A stretch of DNA of 64,000 nucleotides from QHXQ01 sp963788965. Lineage in GTDB: Bacteria; Acidobacteriota; Blastocatellia; Pyrinomonadales; Pyrinomonadaceae. Positions 27,682-37,077 of this stretch are shown here, in pieces. The translations under genes were made by a program, and so were the position numbers. The stretch lies in NCBI GenBank assembly GCA_963788965.1, contig CAWBIK010000005.1:1-64000 (forward strand), in the 5' to 3' direction. The notes beneath the pieces were generated by a model, which was given only the letters and a program-made list of their open reading frames with translations, was not told the origin of the DNA and did no database searches. Each line of letters starts with the position of its first letter. Positions within the stretch are counted from its first letter, which is position 1.

Positions 27682-29109
27682 CTATTTGTTGGCGATGGTG
27701 ACGAAGACGCGAGGCGGCAGCCGGACTGCCTCCCTGCCCTGCATGTGCACGGTCGTCAACGACGAGATGAATTCATAGAAGCGATAGGTCTTGCCCGCCT
27801 CGCCAGCGAGGCTGTCATCCTGCGTGGAGAGTGCGCGGACAATCGGGTTCAGCGTCTTGCCGGACAGGTTGAAAATCACGTGGTAAAGGCTGTGGTTCGA
27901 CGTGTTGTCTTTGCTCAGTATCAGCTTCAGATTCGACCGACGCCGCGCCGCAAGCGTAGGCGTGGGCGATGCGGCGCCGGGCGCCTCTGCCCCGGGTGAT
28001 GCGGTCGGCAGGGCCAAGGTCGTGCCCGGTTCGGTGTACTCGTAATCGAACTGCGGCGCCTTCTGGTTCTTCTTGAAAGCGTCTTGCTGCCAGGAGTAAG
28101 CGTCCAGCGCGACCTCAAGTTTGAACCCGGTCATCGGATAGTCGGCCGCCGGGGTGCACCGGAACTCATAGGCCAACTTGGCCTGATCGTTCTTCCCGAA
28201 GATGCCAGCGCCGTACTTCTGTAGGTAGAAGGGGCGACGCGGCGGCGCATCCTTCTTCTCAAGCCCTTCAATATCCTCGGGGCTGACCGCGCAGGAGACG
28301 GCCTCGCGCGGGAAGGTCAGCGTCGCGATGACTTTGACCTCACTACCCAGCTGATCGATGAGGTCACGGAAGCCTTTTTCGGTAGGGCTGAAAACGAAGG
28401 CGTAGAAGGGGCGTGCGCTTACGTTCACCCGCTCCGTCCAGCCGCGTCTATTCTCGGAGTAGAGTCTGCCGTCGAACGGGCTCGTGAAGACCAGAATCCC
28501 TAAGAACCTTCCTTGACTCAGCCACCTATCGGCGGCCTTCACGACTTCGGATTGCAGCTCTGTGTCGCGCGCGGAATACACACCGTCCGTGAGCAGCACC
28601 GAGCGCGCCGGAACCTTCTCGGCCGCAAGGTGATTGATTAACTTGTCGTCCTCGTTGAAGCCAAGGTCGTAGAAGGTGGATTTTCTCAGCTCCTGACTGA
28701 ACCTGATCTCGCGCGCGAAGGGCAGTTCGCCGTCGGCCGGCGCGCTGGCGCGTCTGCTGGAGGCTCCGTACTTGTAGAGCCGACAGCCCGGCATGGCGTA
28801 GCCCAGCGATTCGACCACCTTGACGAACGTGTTGTCCGGCGCCGAGGCGAAGCCCTGCATGGATTCCGAAGCATCTATGTAGACCCTGGACTCCTCGTTC
28901 GCGGTGCCCGCCGGTGGCGTTGCCTGCGGGCTGTCAGTCGCGCCATCGGACCGCCCTTGACCGTCACTCTGATTTTGCGTCGGGGGACAATCGCTACCGC
29001 TGGATATCAGCTCAGCGCACTTGACTGCTCCCTCATACACCTCGTCGCCCCCGCCGCAGGCGGGCATCAGAGATGCCAGGATCAGGAGCCCTATGAGAAC
29101 GGCTCTCAT
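27682..29109 (-). CDS. vWA-like lipoprotein
   Basis: 475 residues, first gene of the operon. The signal peptide ends in a lipobox (LASLMPAC). A Ser/Gln/Pro-rich linker leads to a von Willebrand A-like domain whose MIDAS motif is visible as VYIDASESMQGF (D-x-S-x-S), with SVLLTDGVYSARDTEL as the later acidic loop. The C-terminal half is beta-rich and of unknown function. Probably outer-surface or periplasmic metal-dependent protein binding. The divergent TPR gene at 29339 shares the 229-bp promoter region. Confidence 0.75.
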   Translation of the reverse strand: MRAVLIGLLILASLMPACGGGDEVYEGAVKCAELISSGSDCPPTQNQSDGQGRSDGATDSPQATPPAGTANEESRVYIDASESMQGFASAPDNTFVKVVESLGYAMPGCRLYKYGASSRRASAPADGELPFAREIRFSQELRKSTFYDLGFNEDDKLINHLAAEKVPARSVLLTDGVYSARDTELQSEVVKAADRWLSQGRFLGILVFTSPFDGRLYSENRRGWTERVNVSARPFYAFVFSPTEKGFRDLIDQLGSEVKVIATLTFPREAVSCAVSPEDIEGLEKKDAPPRRPFYLQKYGAGIFGKNDQAKLAYEFRCTPAADYPMTGFKLEVALDAYSWQQDAFKKNQKAPQFDYEYTEPGTTLALPTASPGAEAPGAASPTPTLAARRRSNLKLILSKDNTSNHSLYHVIFNLSGKTLNPIVRALSTQDDSLAGEAGKTYRFYEFISSLTTVHMQGREAVRLPPRVFVTIANK

Positions 29110-29214
29110 TACGGGCGGTGCCTCCTTTTGTCCCCGCCGCGGGTGGCGGACACGCGGCGCCCCTCTACACCGGGACGAAAAGCCGAGATGTGATTTGGGC
29201 GTGGCATGCTCAGC

Positions 29215-29247
29215 GAATATGCGTTGGGGCGCGAAACATTACAGCGC
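29215..29247. promoter_or_regulatory. shared 33-bp intergenic motif, copy 1
   Basis: 27 of 33 bases match 37078-37110, including the core GCGCGAAAC-R-TTACA. It lies about 95 bp upstream of the TPR gene at 29339, between it and the divergent operon. Probably a promoter or operator shared by island genes; the function is inferred. Confidence 0.45.
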
Positions 29248-29338
29248 GCGTTTGTGGGAAGCGCCTGACCCGTTGGCGTGGAGGCGACGCCGGAATTTAT
29301 CGTTGTAAGTCGCCGCGCGGCGGGACTAAAATCCGCGC

Positions 29339-31042
29339 ATGGCCGAACTCCAAGACGCGGAAATCCGTCACGCGCGCTACTACCTCAACGTGCTCTCCAG
29401 GGCTGACGACTTGTACCGGCAGGGCGGCGAATCAGCCCGGCAGGGTTTGGCGTTGTTCGATGGTGATTTCTCGAACATCCGCGCGGGACAGGCGCGGGCC
29501 GAGAAGTATGCGCCCGGCAGTGACGCAGCGCTGTGCTGCAACTACGCGATGCAAGGGGCCAACCTGCTCGTCTTCCGCCTCCACCCGCGCGAGCAGATAA
29601 GCTGGGGGGAGATCGCCCTTGAGGCCGCGCGGCGCATGAGCGAGCGCTCCGCCGAAGCGATCATCCTGAGCAATCTGGGGATGGCTTATGAGGACGTGGG
29701 GGACTTCGCGCGCGCTCTTGAGTGTCAGACCGGTTCTCTCGAAATCGTGCGCGACTTCAAAGACCGCCGCGGGGAGGCGTCCACGCTCGGCAACCTCGGT
29801 GCTCTGTATCACACCCTCCACCAGCACCAGCGTGCCGTCGAGTGTTGTGAGCAGCAGTTGGCCATCGCCGAAGAGGTCGGCGACCGGCGGGTCGCGGCCA
29901 ACGCGCTGATGAACATAGGCAACATCCGCCACAACCTCGGAGCGAGCCGGGAGGCCGTCGAGTTCCATGAGCGCGCGCTCGGCATCTTCCGCGAGATTCA
30001 CGACCGCAGGGGCGAGGGGCAGGTGTTGAGCAACCTCGGCATGATTGTCGCCGAACTCGGAGACCCGCGCGGCGCGCTCCGATATCACGAACAGGAGTTG
30101 GGGATAGCGCGTGAGATCGGCGACCGCGGGGGCGCGGCGAGGGCGCTCGGGCACATGGGCGCGACGTACTCAGACCTCGGCGAGCATCGCCGCGCGATCA
30201 AGTATTACGAACTGAACCTCGAAATCTCGCGCGAGATAGCCGACCGCCAGAACACGTGCCACGTATTGTCGAACATGGGTCTCTCCTACTTCCACTTCGG
30301 AGAGCCGGCGCGCGCCCTTGAACACTACATGCAGGCTTTGGAGATCGCCCGCGAGATAGGCGACGCGGATTACGAAGGTTCCGCGTTGACCGGCATGGGC
30401 GAGTTGTACCGAAGCCTCGGCGAGATTGGGCGCGCCGTCGAGCACCACGAGCAGGCTCTCACCCTCGCCCGTCAGATCGACAACCGCCGGGGCGAACAGG
30501 CCGCGCTCGGCAATCTGGGGCTGGCCTTCCACGCGGCGGGCGATATCAGGAAAGCAGTCCAGTACTACGAAGCGGCCACCGCCATCGCTCGGGAACTCGG
30601 CGACAAGCGCACGCAGGCAGTGGGTCTGATGAGTACTGGCATCGCTCATCATCATCTCGGCGACCAGCACGCCGCCATCAAGTGTCTGAACGGAGCTTTA
30701 GCCCTGTACCGTGAAATCGGAGACGGCTACAACGAGGCGACCGTACTCGCCGATCTCGGCAACTGTCACTCGGCGCTGGGCGAGACGCAGCGGGAGGCCG
30801 AGTTATACGCCGAGGCGCTGAAGTTGGCACGCCTGAACGACAACCCGCGCTGCGAAGCGCAGATACTCTTCAACACGGGCCTCTCACTCTACGGCGCAGG
30901 GGAGCGCGAGCAGGCCATCGCCAGCGCGGCGGAGGCGCTCGGAATCTTCGAACGCCTTCGCGACCCGAACGCGGCGCAGGTGCATGGAAAGCTGCGCGCG
31001 TGGCGACGCGGACGGCGGCGCAGGAAGAAGTCTGCGGAATGA
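29339..31042 (+). CDS. STAND-type TPR sensor protein
   Basis: 567 residues with the linker AEIRHARYYLNVLSRADDLY, then LALFDGDFSNIRAGQARA and RLHPREQISWGEIALEA, followed by about eleven 40-residue TPRs (repeated L-G-N-L-G ... AIARELGDKR). It ends in a short Arg/Lys-rich tail. It is intact, stands alone on the plus strand, and is divergent from the vWA/tubulin/actin operon. It shares architecture with the four other TPR proteins of the island and lacks an NTPase of its own. Confidence 0.82.
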   Translation: MAELQDAEIRHARYYLNVLSRADDLYRQGGESARQGLALFDGDFSNIRAGQARAEKYAPGSDAALCCNYAMQGANLLVFRLHPREQISWGEIALEAARRMSERSAEAIILSNLGMAYEDVGDFARALECQTGSLEIVRDFKDRRGEASTLGNLGALYHTLHQHQRAVECCEQQLAIAEEVGDRRVAANALMNIGNIRHNLGASREAVEFHERALGIFREIHDRRGEGQVLSNLGMIVAELGDPRGALRYHEQELGIAREIGDRGGAARALGHMGATYSDLGEHRRAIKYYELNLEISREIADRQNTCHVLSNMGLSYFHFGEPARALEHYMQALEIAREIGDADYEGSALTGMGELYRSLGEIGRAVEHHEQALTLARQIDNRRGEQAALGNLGLAFHAAGDIRKAVQYYEAATAIARELGDKRTQAVGLMSTGIAHHHLGDQHAAIKCLNGALALYREIGDGYNEATVLADLGNCHSALGETQREAELYAEALKLARLNDNPRCEAQILFNTGLSLYGAGEREQAIASAAEALGIFERLRDPNAAQVHGKLRAWRRGRRRRKKSAE

Positions 31043-31164
31043 ACGGCCTTGCCGATGACGTGCGTGCGCGAATTCCGTGTAACGTTCGGGCGGGGACTAC
31101 ATAGTAGGTGAGGCGGCGGCGTGTGGCGGCGGGGCTGGCCTGAACGACGTGGGCGGCGGGCGGC

Positions 31165-32103
31165 TTAGTCAATCACCTCGAAGTTGTACTCGTCGGCCAC
31201 TTCCGTCGCGCCGTCGGCGTTGACGCCTCTCAGGGTCAGACGGTATGCGCCGCGCGTGAGGAGGCGGACGGGGATTTTTACAGGGACGGCTTTACCGCTC
31301 GGCGTGTCTGCGAGGCGCAGATTAGCGATTGCGACCGGAGCGGCGTCGCCGACCCGTTGTAAGGTCACATGGTAACTACGGAATTCGTCGCTGCCGCGCA
31401 GCAACCGCAGTTCGACGACGCTCGTCTCGTCGGTGCGGTCGAGCTTGGGCGCGGCCCCGGCACCTCTGACGGAGACAGGCGAGAGCGCGACCGAAAAGAC
31501 CGCCGCGCCCGGCTGCGGTGGGCCGAGGCTCGACGGGTCGTTGAGCCGCGCCAGCTCGCGCTCGGCCTCAACCCGCCGCGCCTCTTCGCGCGCACGCAGT
31601 TCCTTCGCGCGCCGGAACTCGTTCAGCCGCGGCACGCCGAAGACAAGAGCGACGACGAGCGCCGCGGCCAGCGGGGCGTAGACGAAAGGGCTGCGCAGTC
31701 GCAGCGCGTCTAAGTACCTGCGCCACCACGGAGCTTGCTGTGTGCGTGCAGCGACCGGGGGAGAGTGGGCGGCAGATTCCACCTCCGCATACTTTTTCAG
31801 CGCGCGGGCGATCTTCACCTTTCGGCGTTGTGGCGGCGTCGATAGAAAACGGGTGCGGAACTGCTCCATCTCGCGCTCGGACAGGGCGCTTTCAAGGTAT
31901 TCCTCAATCAACTCGTTCTCCTCCATCAAGACGCTTTCCCTGTACTCGGCGTCGGTGATGAACCGCTCCTCAATGCGCTGTCGTTCTTCCTCGCTCAGGT
32001 CGCCGAGCATGAGCCGCCGGACGGCCATCTTATCTTCATTTTCTTCTCTCATTGCTTGCTCTCTTGAGAACTCGGGTTCCAGCGGTAATGAAGATTGGCT
32101 CAA
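31165..32103 (-). CDS. membrane-anchored anti-sigma-like protein
   Basis: 312 residues. The N-terminal cytoplasmic part (LMLGDLSEEERQRIEERFIT, then ENELIEEYLESALSEREMEQ) resembles the small helical domain of Acidobacteria-type anti-sigma proteins. A single membrane helix (FVYAPLAAALVVALVFGVP) follows, then a coiled stretch and a C-terminal beta-rich extracytoplasmic domain. Its ATG overlaps the stop of the sigma-factor gene by 4 bp, the usual arrangement for a sigma/anti-sigma pair. No zinc-finger HxxxCxxC was seen. Confidence 0.7.
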   Translation of the reverse strand: MSQSSLPLEPEFSREQAMREENEDKMAVRRLMLGDLSEEERQRIEERFITDAEYRESVLMEENELIEEYLESALSEREMEQFRTRFLSTPPQRRKVKIARALKKYAEVESAAHSPPVAARTQQAPWWRRYLDALRLRSPFVYAPLAAALVVALVFGVPRLNEFRRAKELRAREEARRVEAERELARLNDPSSLGPPQPGAAVFSVALSPVSVRGAGAAPKLDRTDETSVVELRLLRGSDEFRSYHVTLQRVGDAAPVAIANLRLADTPSGKAVPVKIPVRLLTRGAYRLTLRGVNADGATEVADEYNFEVID

Positions 32104-32696
32104 TCTATTTCATCCGGGTCGGGGCGCTCGACGCAGCTCTCGATGCACCGCTCAAGGACGGCGCGAATCCTGTAGACTTTCACCCTAAGTGCGTTCGTTA
32201 ACAAGCCGCGCCGCTGGGCAAGGTCTTTGCGGTGCTCTATCTTGGCCTGCTTCTCTTTCTTGTAGTAGTCCACGATCAGCTCGCGATCGTCGGGGCTGAG
32301 CTGACCCATGCAGTGCTCAAGGCAATCGTACTCACGCCCGAGTACTTCCTCCTCTTCGTCGTCGGCGGGCGGAGCCTCGGCGTCGTGCGCTTCTTCGAGC
32401 GGGACGAGCACACGGCTGTTCCGCCAGTTCTCCTTGAGAAGCACTCTGGCGACCCCGTAAAAATAGAGGGCCGGGTTGCCTTCGTACGTCTCCCTCAGCT
32501 CCTGCACGCGGGCGGTGACGCGGTCTATGGTCTCGTCGGTCATGCCCTCGACATCGCTGCAACCGGCCCACGCGAATATCTTGATGAGGCTGCGCTGGAT
32601 GCTCTCGTACTTCTCGCCGGCCCGGTCGCGATCGGGGTCGAGCCAGGCGAGAAGTTCGTCGAACTGTTCCTTCGTCATCACCTGCTGCATAGTCAA
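32100..32696 (-). CDS. ECF-like RNA polymerase sigma factor
   Basis: 198 residues. A sigma region 2-like helical part (QRSLIKIFAWAGCSDVEGMT ... RVTARVQELRETYEGNPALY) is joined by an acidic linker (ADDEEEEVLG) to region 4 (LSPDDRELIVDYYKKEKQAK ... RGLLTNALRVKVYRIRAVLE). It most resembles atypical ECF sigmas of Acidobacteria. It is cotranscribed with the anti-sigma-like gene and lies just after the CHAT-TPR gene, so it may control these island genes. The target promoter is not identified. Confidence 0.75.
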   Translation of the reverse strand: MTMQQVMTKEQFDELLAWLDPDRDRAGEKYESIQRSLIKIFAWAGCSDVEGMTDETIDRVTARVQELRETYEGNPALYFYGVARVLLKENWRNSRVLVPLEEAHDAEAPPADDEEEEVLGREYDCLEHCMGQLSPDDRELIVDYYKKEKQAKIEHRKDLAQRRGLLTNALRVKVYRIRAVLERCIESCVERPDPDEID

Positions 32697-32774
32697 CGAT
32701 CTTGTGAGGCCAGCCGGGTCGTCCAGCTAGACTCATTGGGGTTAGGCTCAGTATACACTCATGCGCCGCCGCCT

Positions 32775-34448
32775 TTACCCGAGACGCGACGGCCTGCGCC
32801 GCCTGAGTAAGATGACGAGAAGCGCGCCGAGCGCGCACAGCGTCAAGACCGGCACGAGCACGATGCTCGCCGTGGGCGACACGTCGCGGCTCGTCTCGAT
32901 AGTCCCCTCGTATTCGCCCTGCAAGACGAAGCCCGCCCAGAAGTAGGGCGCGCTCCAGCGCTTCTGCGTTCTCACGGACTGCTTGGCCTCTCTGAGCGCG
33001 GCGGCGGGCGACAACCCCTCGCGCAGCATCTTGCTGTAGAAGTGGCCCATCAATTCCGCGGTGGCTCTGTCGTCCACCTTCCACAGACTGGCCACCACGC
33101 TCTTCGACCCCGCGTACATGAAGCCCCGCGCGAGACCGACTAGCCCCTCGCCCTTAACGTCCTTACCCAGCCCGGTCTCGCACGCGCTCAGGACGACGAG
33201 GTCTGCCGACAGGCTCAGGTTGTGGATGTCTTGCAGCGAGAGGAAACCGTCCTCGCGCCCGCCGTCCTTGTTCGTCATGGCGAGGACGATCCCCGATAAC
33301 TCCGGGCGCTCGCTGTTGATGAAGCCGTGCGTGGCGAAATGCACGATGCGCGAGTGACCGACCCGCGGCCCAATCGCAGTTCCGCGGTTGGCCTCGAAAC
33401 CTTTCGCCACCGTCGCCGCGCCTCGCGGAACCGCCGCCAGTATCACGTCCGCCTCGTCCGAAGTATGCGTCAGGCGCGCGAGGCCCGACGCCCCCGTCAG
33501 GCCGTTGAAGTCACTGATGGCGCGCTGTGTTAACCCCGCGGCACCGCTGTCGGGCGGCGCGGCGTGTGCACGCATCTCGCCTCCGCCAGCCACGCGCCCG
33601 TCGTCGCGGCTGAAGACCGGATCGGCGAGCACGGCGACGAGGTCATCGGTCGCGCGCGCGCGCGGCCTCTGGCGGCGGATGGCGGCGAGGGTGGAGACAG
33701 AGGGTTGCGAGACTATCTCGTGGCGCGCGATGAGCAGCGGCGGCTCAGCCGGGACGCGTCCGTCGCCCGCAAGAGCCGCCGCAGGAGCGCGCGGGTCGGG
33801 CAGCGCATCGAAGGGGATGTACTGCAAGACGCCTTCGGTGACGACGAGCAAGCGCTTCTCCCCGAGCCGGTCGGCCACAGGCCCGAGCAGCATCTCGCTC
33901 AGGCGCCGCGCCTTCTCGTAGAAGAGTCGATCCGACTCTTCCACACGTGACAGGTAAGCCTCGTCGGGTCGTCGCCCGATGCTCTGGCGCGCGGTGAGTA
34001 GCCCGTAGACTTCGCGCGCGAGCGTTTCGAGCGTCGCCCGCTCGGGCAGCGCGTGACCGCTCACAGAGTCGCCCGTCACTGCCCACACGTAGCTCCTCTC
34101 CGTCCCGAGCGCGTACTGAAGCAGGAGTGTGTCGCTGCCGCGCAACTCGGCCTGCATCTCCTCGGGCTGAGTGGTCTGGCCTGCGTCAGCGCGTCGTGCC
34201 GCGGGTTGCGGCCCCTGAGTTGCGACTGCACCTCCTGATACTCCGCCTTCAAGAGGTCGAGGCCGCGTTTGACCTCCGCCGTCTCTTCCCGCCCTGCCCG
34301 CTGCTTGCGAGTTCCATGTGGTACCGGCCTGAGCGCCGAGCAGGAGCCGCAGCTCGCGTTCGCGCTCCACAAGGCTTTGATCGACGCCCTGCCGGATGTC
34401 CGTGCCGACATCCGCGAGGAGATTCGAGCAGCGAGCGAGCGCGCGCAC
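32775..34448 (-). CDS. CHAT protease domain, C-terminal part of a CHAT-TPR protein
   Basis: It carries the CHAT (caspase-like) domain: IVHFATHGFI with the catalytic His, VVLSACETGLG with the catalytic Cys, then GLVGLARGFMYAGSKSVVAS and a C-terminal membrane helix (ASIVLVPVLTLCALGALLVI). The first 100 residues of this frame are scrambled: adjacent frames between 34200 and 34430 give KRGLDLLKAEYQEVQSQL, the normal TPR-CHAT linker. The gene is therefore continuous with the TPR part upstream (34512-36419), broken by several indels. Family knowledge: CHAT peptidases cleave partner proteins when the sensor is triggered. Confidence 0.85.
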   Translation of the reverse strand: MRALARCSNLLADVGTDIRQGVDQSLVERERELRLLLGAQAGTTWNSQAAGRAGRDGGGQTRPRPLEGGVSGGAVATQGPQPAARRADAGQTTQPEEMQAELRGSDTLLLQYALGTERSYVWAVTGDSVSGHALPERATLETLAREVYGLLTARQSIGRRPDEAYLSRVEESDRLFYEKARRLSEMLLGPVADRLGEKRLLVVTEGVLQYIPFDALPDPRAPAAALAGDGRVPAEPPLLIARHEIVSQPSVSTLAAIRRQRPRARATDDLVAVLADPVFSRDDGRVAGGGEMRAHAAPPDSGAAGLTQRAISDFNGLTGASGLARLTHTSDEADVILAAVPRGAATVAKGFEANRGTAIGPRVGHSRIVHFATHGFINSERPELSGIVLAMTNKDGGREDGFLSLQDIHNLSLSADLVVLSACETGLGKDVKGEGLVGLARGFMYAGSKSVVASLWKVDDRATAELMGHFYSKMLREGLSPAAALREAKQSVRTQKRWSAPYFWAGFVLQGEYEGTIETSRDVSPTASIVLVPVLTLCALGALLVILLRRRRPSRLG

Positions 34449-34511
34449 TCTCGCTTGCCTTGAGTGCGGCGGCGGCGAATCCCTGACCGGGACGCCGCCG
34501 CTCCATCTCCA

Positions 34512-36419
34512 TCAACAACTCGACGTAAAGCTCGTAGTGCTTGTGGACGCCCGCGAAGTAAGACGTGCGGAAGTCGGGGCTGCCGACGTTGGCGCGGAGG
34601 AATTCGACGAGGTTGACCGACTGCTCGACGCTGGCCAGCGCGCCTTCGATGTCGCCCACTGCGCGGGCCGCGCGCGCGACATTGTACAGGGTGGAGACTT
34701 CAACGCCCTTTTCGTTGGCGCGCTGGCTGAAGGGGAGCGCACGCCGGTAAGTGGCCAGCGCGTTGCGCGCGTCGTCCCGCGAGAGGTAGAAGTCGCCCAT
34801 GTTGTTGAGCGTGATGGCCTGCCCCTCGGGTCGCCGACCTCGGCGTAGAACTTTAGTATCTTGCGGTACTGACCGACCGTTTGCCGCCCGCTTCCCTGCG
34901 CGGCGTAGATCGCGGCGACCTCGTTCAGCGCGTAGGCTTCGATGCGCCTCTTGCGCGCGGCGCGGCTGAGCTTGACGCAGCGGTCGAGATAGGCCAGCGC
35001 CCGTTCGTACTCCTTCTTCGAGCCGTGGGTGGCGGCTATCTGGTAGACCGTGGCGGCGGCGAAGTCGAGGCTCCCGTTCGCCTGGAAGAGCCGCAGCGCC
35101 TCCTTGTAGTTTTCGAGCGCGAGGTCTATCTCGTGGAGGTTCTGGTAGGCTTGCCCGACGCCGTTGAGCGCGATGGCTTCGCTCTGGCGGTCGCCGATCA
35201 CACGGAAAATACTCAGCGCTTCGCGGTGCAGTCGGAGCGCGGTTCCCTCCTGCCCCTTCTGCGAATGGGCGATGCCGAGAGCGGTGAGCGAGAGGGCTTC
35301 GCCCGCGCGGTCTTCGGTCGCGCGGTAGAGTTCCAGCGCTCGGCTGAACTGGGCCAGAGTCTTCTCGCGCTCGCCGATGGCTCCCGAGACGTAGCCGACG
35401 AAGAGTCGCGCCCTTGCCTCGCCACGCCGGTCGCCGACCTCGGCGAAGATTCCGAGCGCGCGCGCCAGTTGCTCGGAAGACTTAAAGAGGTCGCCCTTTG
35501 AGTAGTAAATCTCGCTGACGTGGCTGAGCGCTTCGGCGTGCGAGTGCTTGAGGCGCGGGGTCTGCTCGACGCCGTCGCGCGAGTAGTAATCAAGCCCTTG
35601 CTTCAGGTGCTTCAGCGCTTGATCGTTGTCGCCGAGGTGAGAGAGCAGTCGTCCGGCGTGGCAGAGGGCTTCCGCCTCGCGCAGCCTGTCGGCGGCGCGA
35701 CGACTGTCGGCGACTGCCTGCCGGTAGAGGATGAGCGCCGGACGGTACTCGCCAAGTACGAAGCGCACTTCGGCTTCCGCCATCGCCGCGTCCGCGGCGC
35801 TCCGCGCGTCTCCCGCCGAGCGCCACCACCGCGCCGCCTCCGCGTACTTCTCGACGGCCCCGCGCAGCGAAGCCTCCGCCCACTCCGCGCGCAGACGACT
35901 GGCCTCGGCAAAGGCCGCACGCGCCGCCCCGCTCTGCACGTCCCCCGCCGCCGCCCTCGCCTCGTGCACTTTCAACTCGAACCGCCTGCCCGCCCCGTCC
36001 TTCTCAAGCGAGCGTACCTCCAGCCTGTATACGCCCGCCGACTCCGCGATGACCGACATCTCCAACGACTCATACCACTGACTGAGTTGCTCGAACACCT
36101 TGCGCCCGCCCGGCTCGTAGAGCGCGACGGCGACGCGCATGTCGCCCTTGTCAATCGAGAGTTGAAGCACACGGCGGGCGCCCGGCGAAAACTCGAAGGC
36201 CAGCGTCTCGCCTGCTGCCAGTTCGCGCGTAGCCGAGGCGCCGGGCGTCAACTCGGAGGAGGGCGGGCCGCTCTCCTTCGACTGCGGCGCGTTGCGCGCG
36301 AGGGTGGGGAGGATACACAGCGACGAGAGCAGAAAGAGGTGGGCCAGGCGCCGCGGAGTCCGGCGGCGGCGGAGCCTGCTCCCGCCCGCGGCGTGTCCCG
36401 TGTTAAGAGGCATTCGCAT
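34512..36419 (-). CDS. TPR sensor, N-terminal part of the CHAT-TPR protein
   Basis: Start at 36419. A basic N-terminus and signal segment (LFLLSSLCILPTLA) indicate export. A beta-rich domain follows (LAFEFSPGARRVLQLSIDKG ... GVYRLEVRSLEKDG), PPC-like in appearance, then about nine TPRs (ARLFVGYVSGAIGEREKTLA and similar). The frame shifts near 34825 (EVGDPRG to MGDFYLSRDDARNALATYRR), and the continuation merges into the CHAT part. A protein of about 1,215 residues is expected, with sensor and protease outside the cytoplasm and a C-terminal anchor. Confidence 0.8.
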   Translation of the reverse strand: MRMPLNTGHAAGGSRLRRRRTPRRLAHLFLLSSLCILPTLARNAPQSKESGPPSSELTPGASATRELAAGETLAFEFSPGARRVLQLSIDKGDMRVAVALYEPGGRKVFEQLSQWYESLEMSVIAESAGVYRLEVRSLEKDGAGRRFELKVHEARAAAGDVQSGAARAAFAEASRLRAEWAEASLRGAVEKYAEAARWWRSAGDARSAADAAMAEAEVRFVLGEYRPALILYRQAVADSRRAADRLREAEALCHAGRLLSHLGDNDQALKHLKQGLDYYSRDGVEQTPRLKHSHAEALSHVSEIYYSKGDLFKSSEQLARALGIFAEVGDRRGEARARLFVGYVSGAIGEREKTLAQFSRALELYRATEDRAGEALSLTALGIAHSQKGQEGTALRLHREALSIFRVIGDRQSEAIALNGVGQAYQNLHEIDLALENYKEALRLFQANGSLDFAAATVYQIAATHGSKKEYERALAYLDRCVKLSRAARKRRIEAYALNEVAAIYAAQGSGRQTVGQYRKILKFYAEVGDPRGRPSRSTTWATSTSRGTTRATRWPLTGVRSPSASAPTKRALKSPPCTMSRARPAQWATSKARWPASSSRSTSSNSSAPTSAAPTSARLTSRASTSTTSFTSSC

Positions 36420-36612
36420 CGCTCGTGCAGAATCTTGCGTGAGCTTAAGGTTTCGACCGGAGAAGACGCAGACAGGCGCGTCTCACGGAACCCACCGGGA
36501 AGCCGCTTCGATGGAGTCAGCGACTATTTAACACGGATAAGGGAGTGATTCAATAGTGCGGGGGGGGCGCCTGGAAACGTCGTGCGCCCGCGCCGGATTT
36601 CAGGCAGGAAAA

Positions 36613-36640
36613 TGGGGCGGCCCAGAGCTGGGCCGCCCCA
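36613..36640 (-). terminator. Rho-independent terminator
   Basis: A perfect 12-bp inverted repeat with a 4-nt loop (36613-36624 with 36629-36640), followed on the minus strand by TTTTCC. It ends transcription from the small basic-protein gene at 36702-36905. Confidence 0.75.
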
Positions 36641-36701
36641 TCAGGGTGAGGACAAAGTTGTGGGGTAAGGCGGGTTTCAAGTCCGCGGCAAGCAGCGCGC
36701 G

Positions 36702-36905
36702 TCAGCGTCCATCTCGCACCTTGTCGCGCGACCGGGCGGTGCTGGCCTTCTTCTTACCGGCGCCTCTGAAGTCTATCAGGAGGCCGACTCTGGTGCCCTC
36801 TTTCTTCGTCTTTGAAGTCGAGGAACCGCCCTTCTTTTTCGAGGGGGAGACCTTACTTTTACTCTTCGTTGCCTTCGCCCGCTTGTCGCCTTTACTGACC
36901 GGCAT
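36702..36905 (-). CDS. small lysine/arginine-rich protein
   Basis: 67 residues, about 40% Lys/Arg/Ser (MPVSKGDKRAKATKSKSK start; central GTRVGLLIDFRGAG). The GGAG/GAGGA ribosome site upstream of the ATG and the perfect terminator downstream indicate a real gene. It resembles histone-like or nucleic-acid-binding tails, but no family is recognised. It sits between the CHAT-TPR and CHAT-NB-ARC genes; a link to either is only positional. Confidence 0.65.
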   Translation of the reverse strand: MPVSKGDKRAKATKSKSKVSPSKKKGGSSTSKTKKEGTRVGLLIDFRGAGKKKASTARSRDKVRDGR

Positions 36906-37077
36906 TCCTCATTCTCCTTTCGAGTGGCGGTGTTGGATGACACGCCCGCCTGGCGTGTTCGGTCGAGCCGGGTGTGGTTCGAGCGTCGATACCGGCTGCC
37001 GTGTGGAAGGTGAACTTCAAACCTGACGAATGAACTCCTCGCCTCGCCCCTGAAGCGGGGCTGCGTCCGCCTTCACC

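Noticed and set aside
29110..29338. Small gene in the divergent promoter region
   Set aside because: The open frames lack ribosome sites and conserved content; treated as regulatory DNA.
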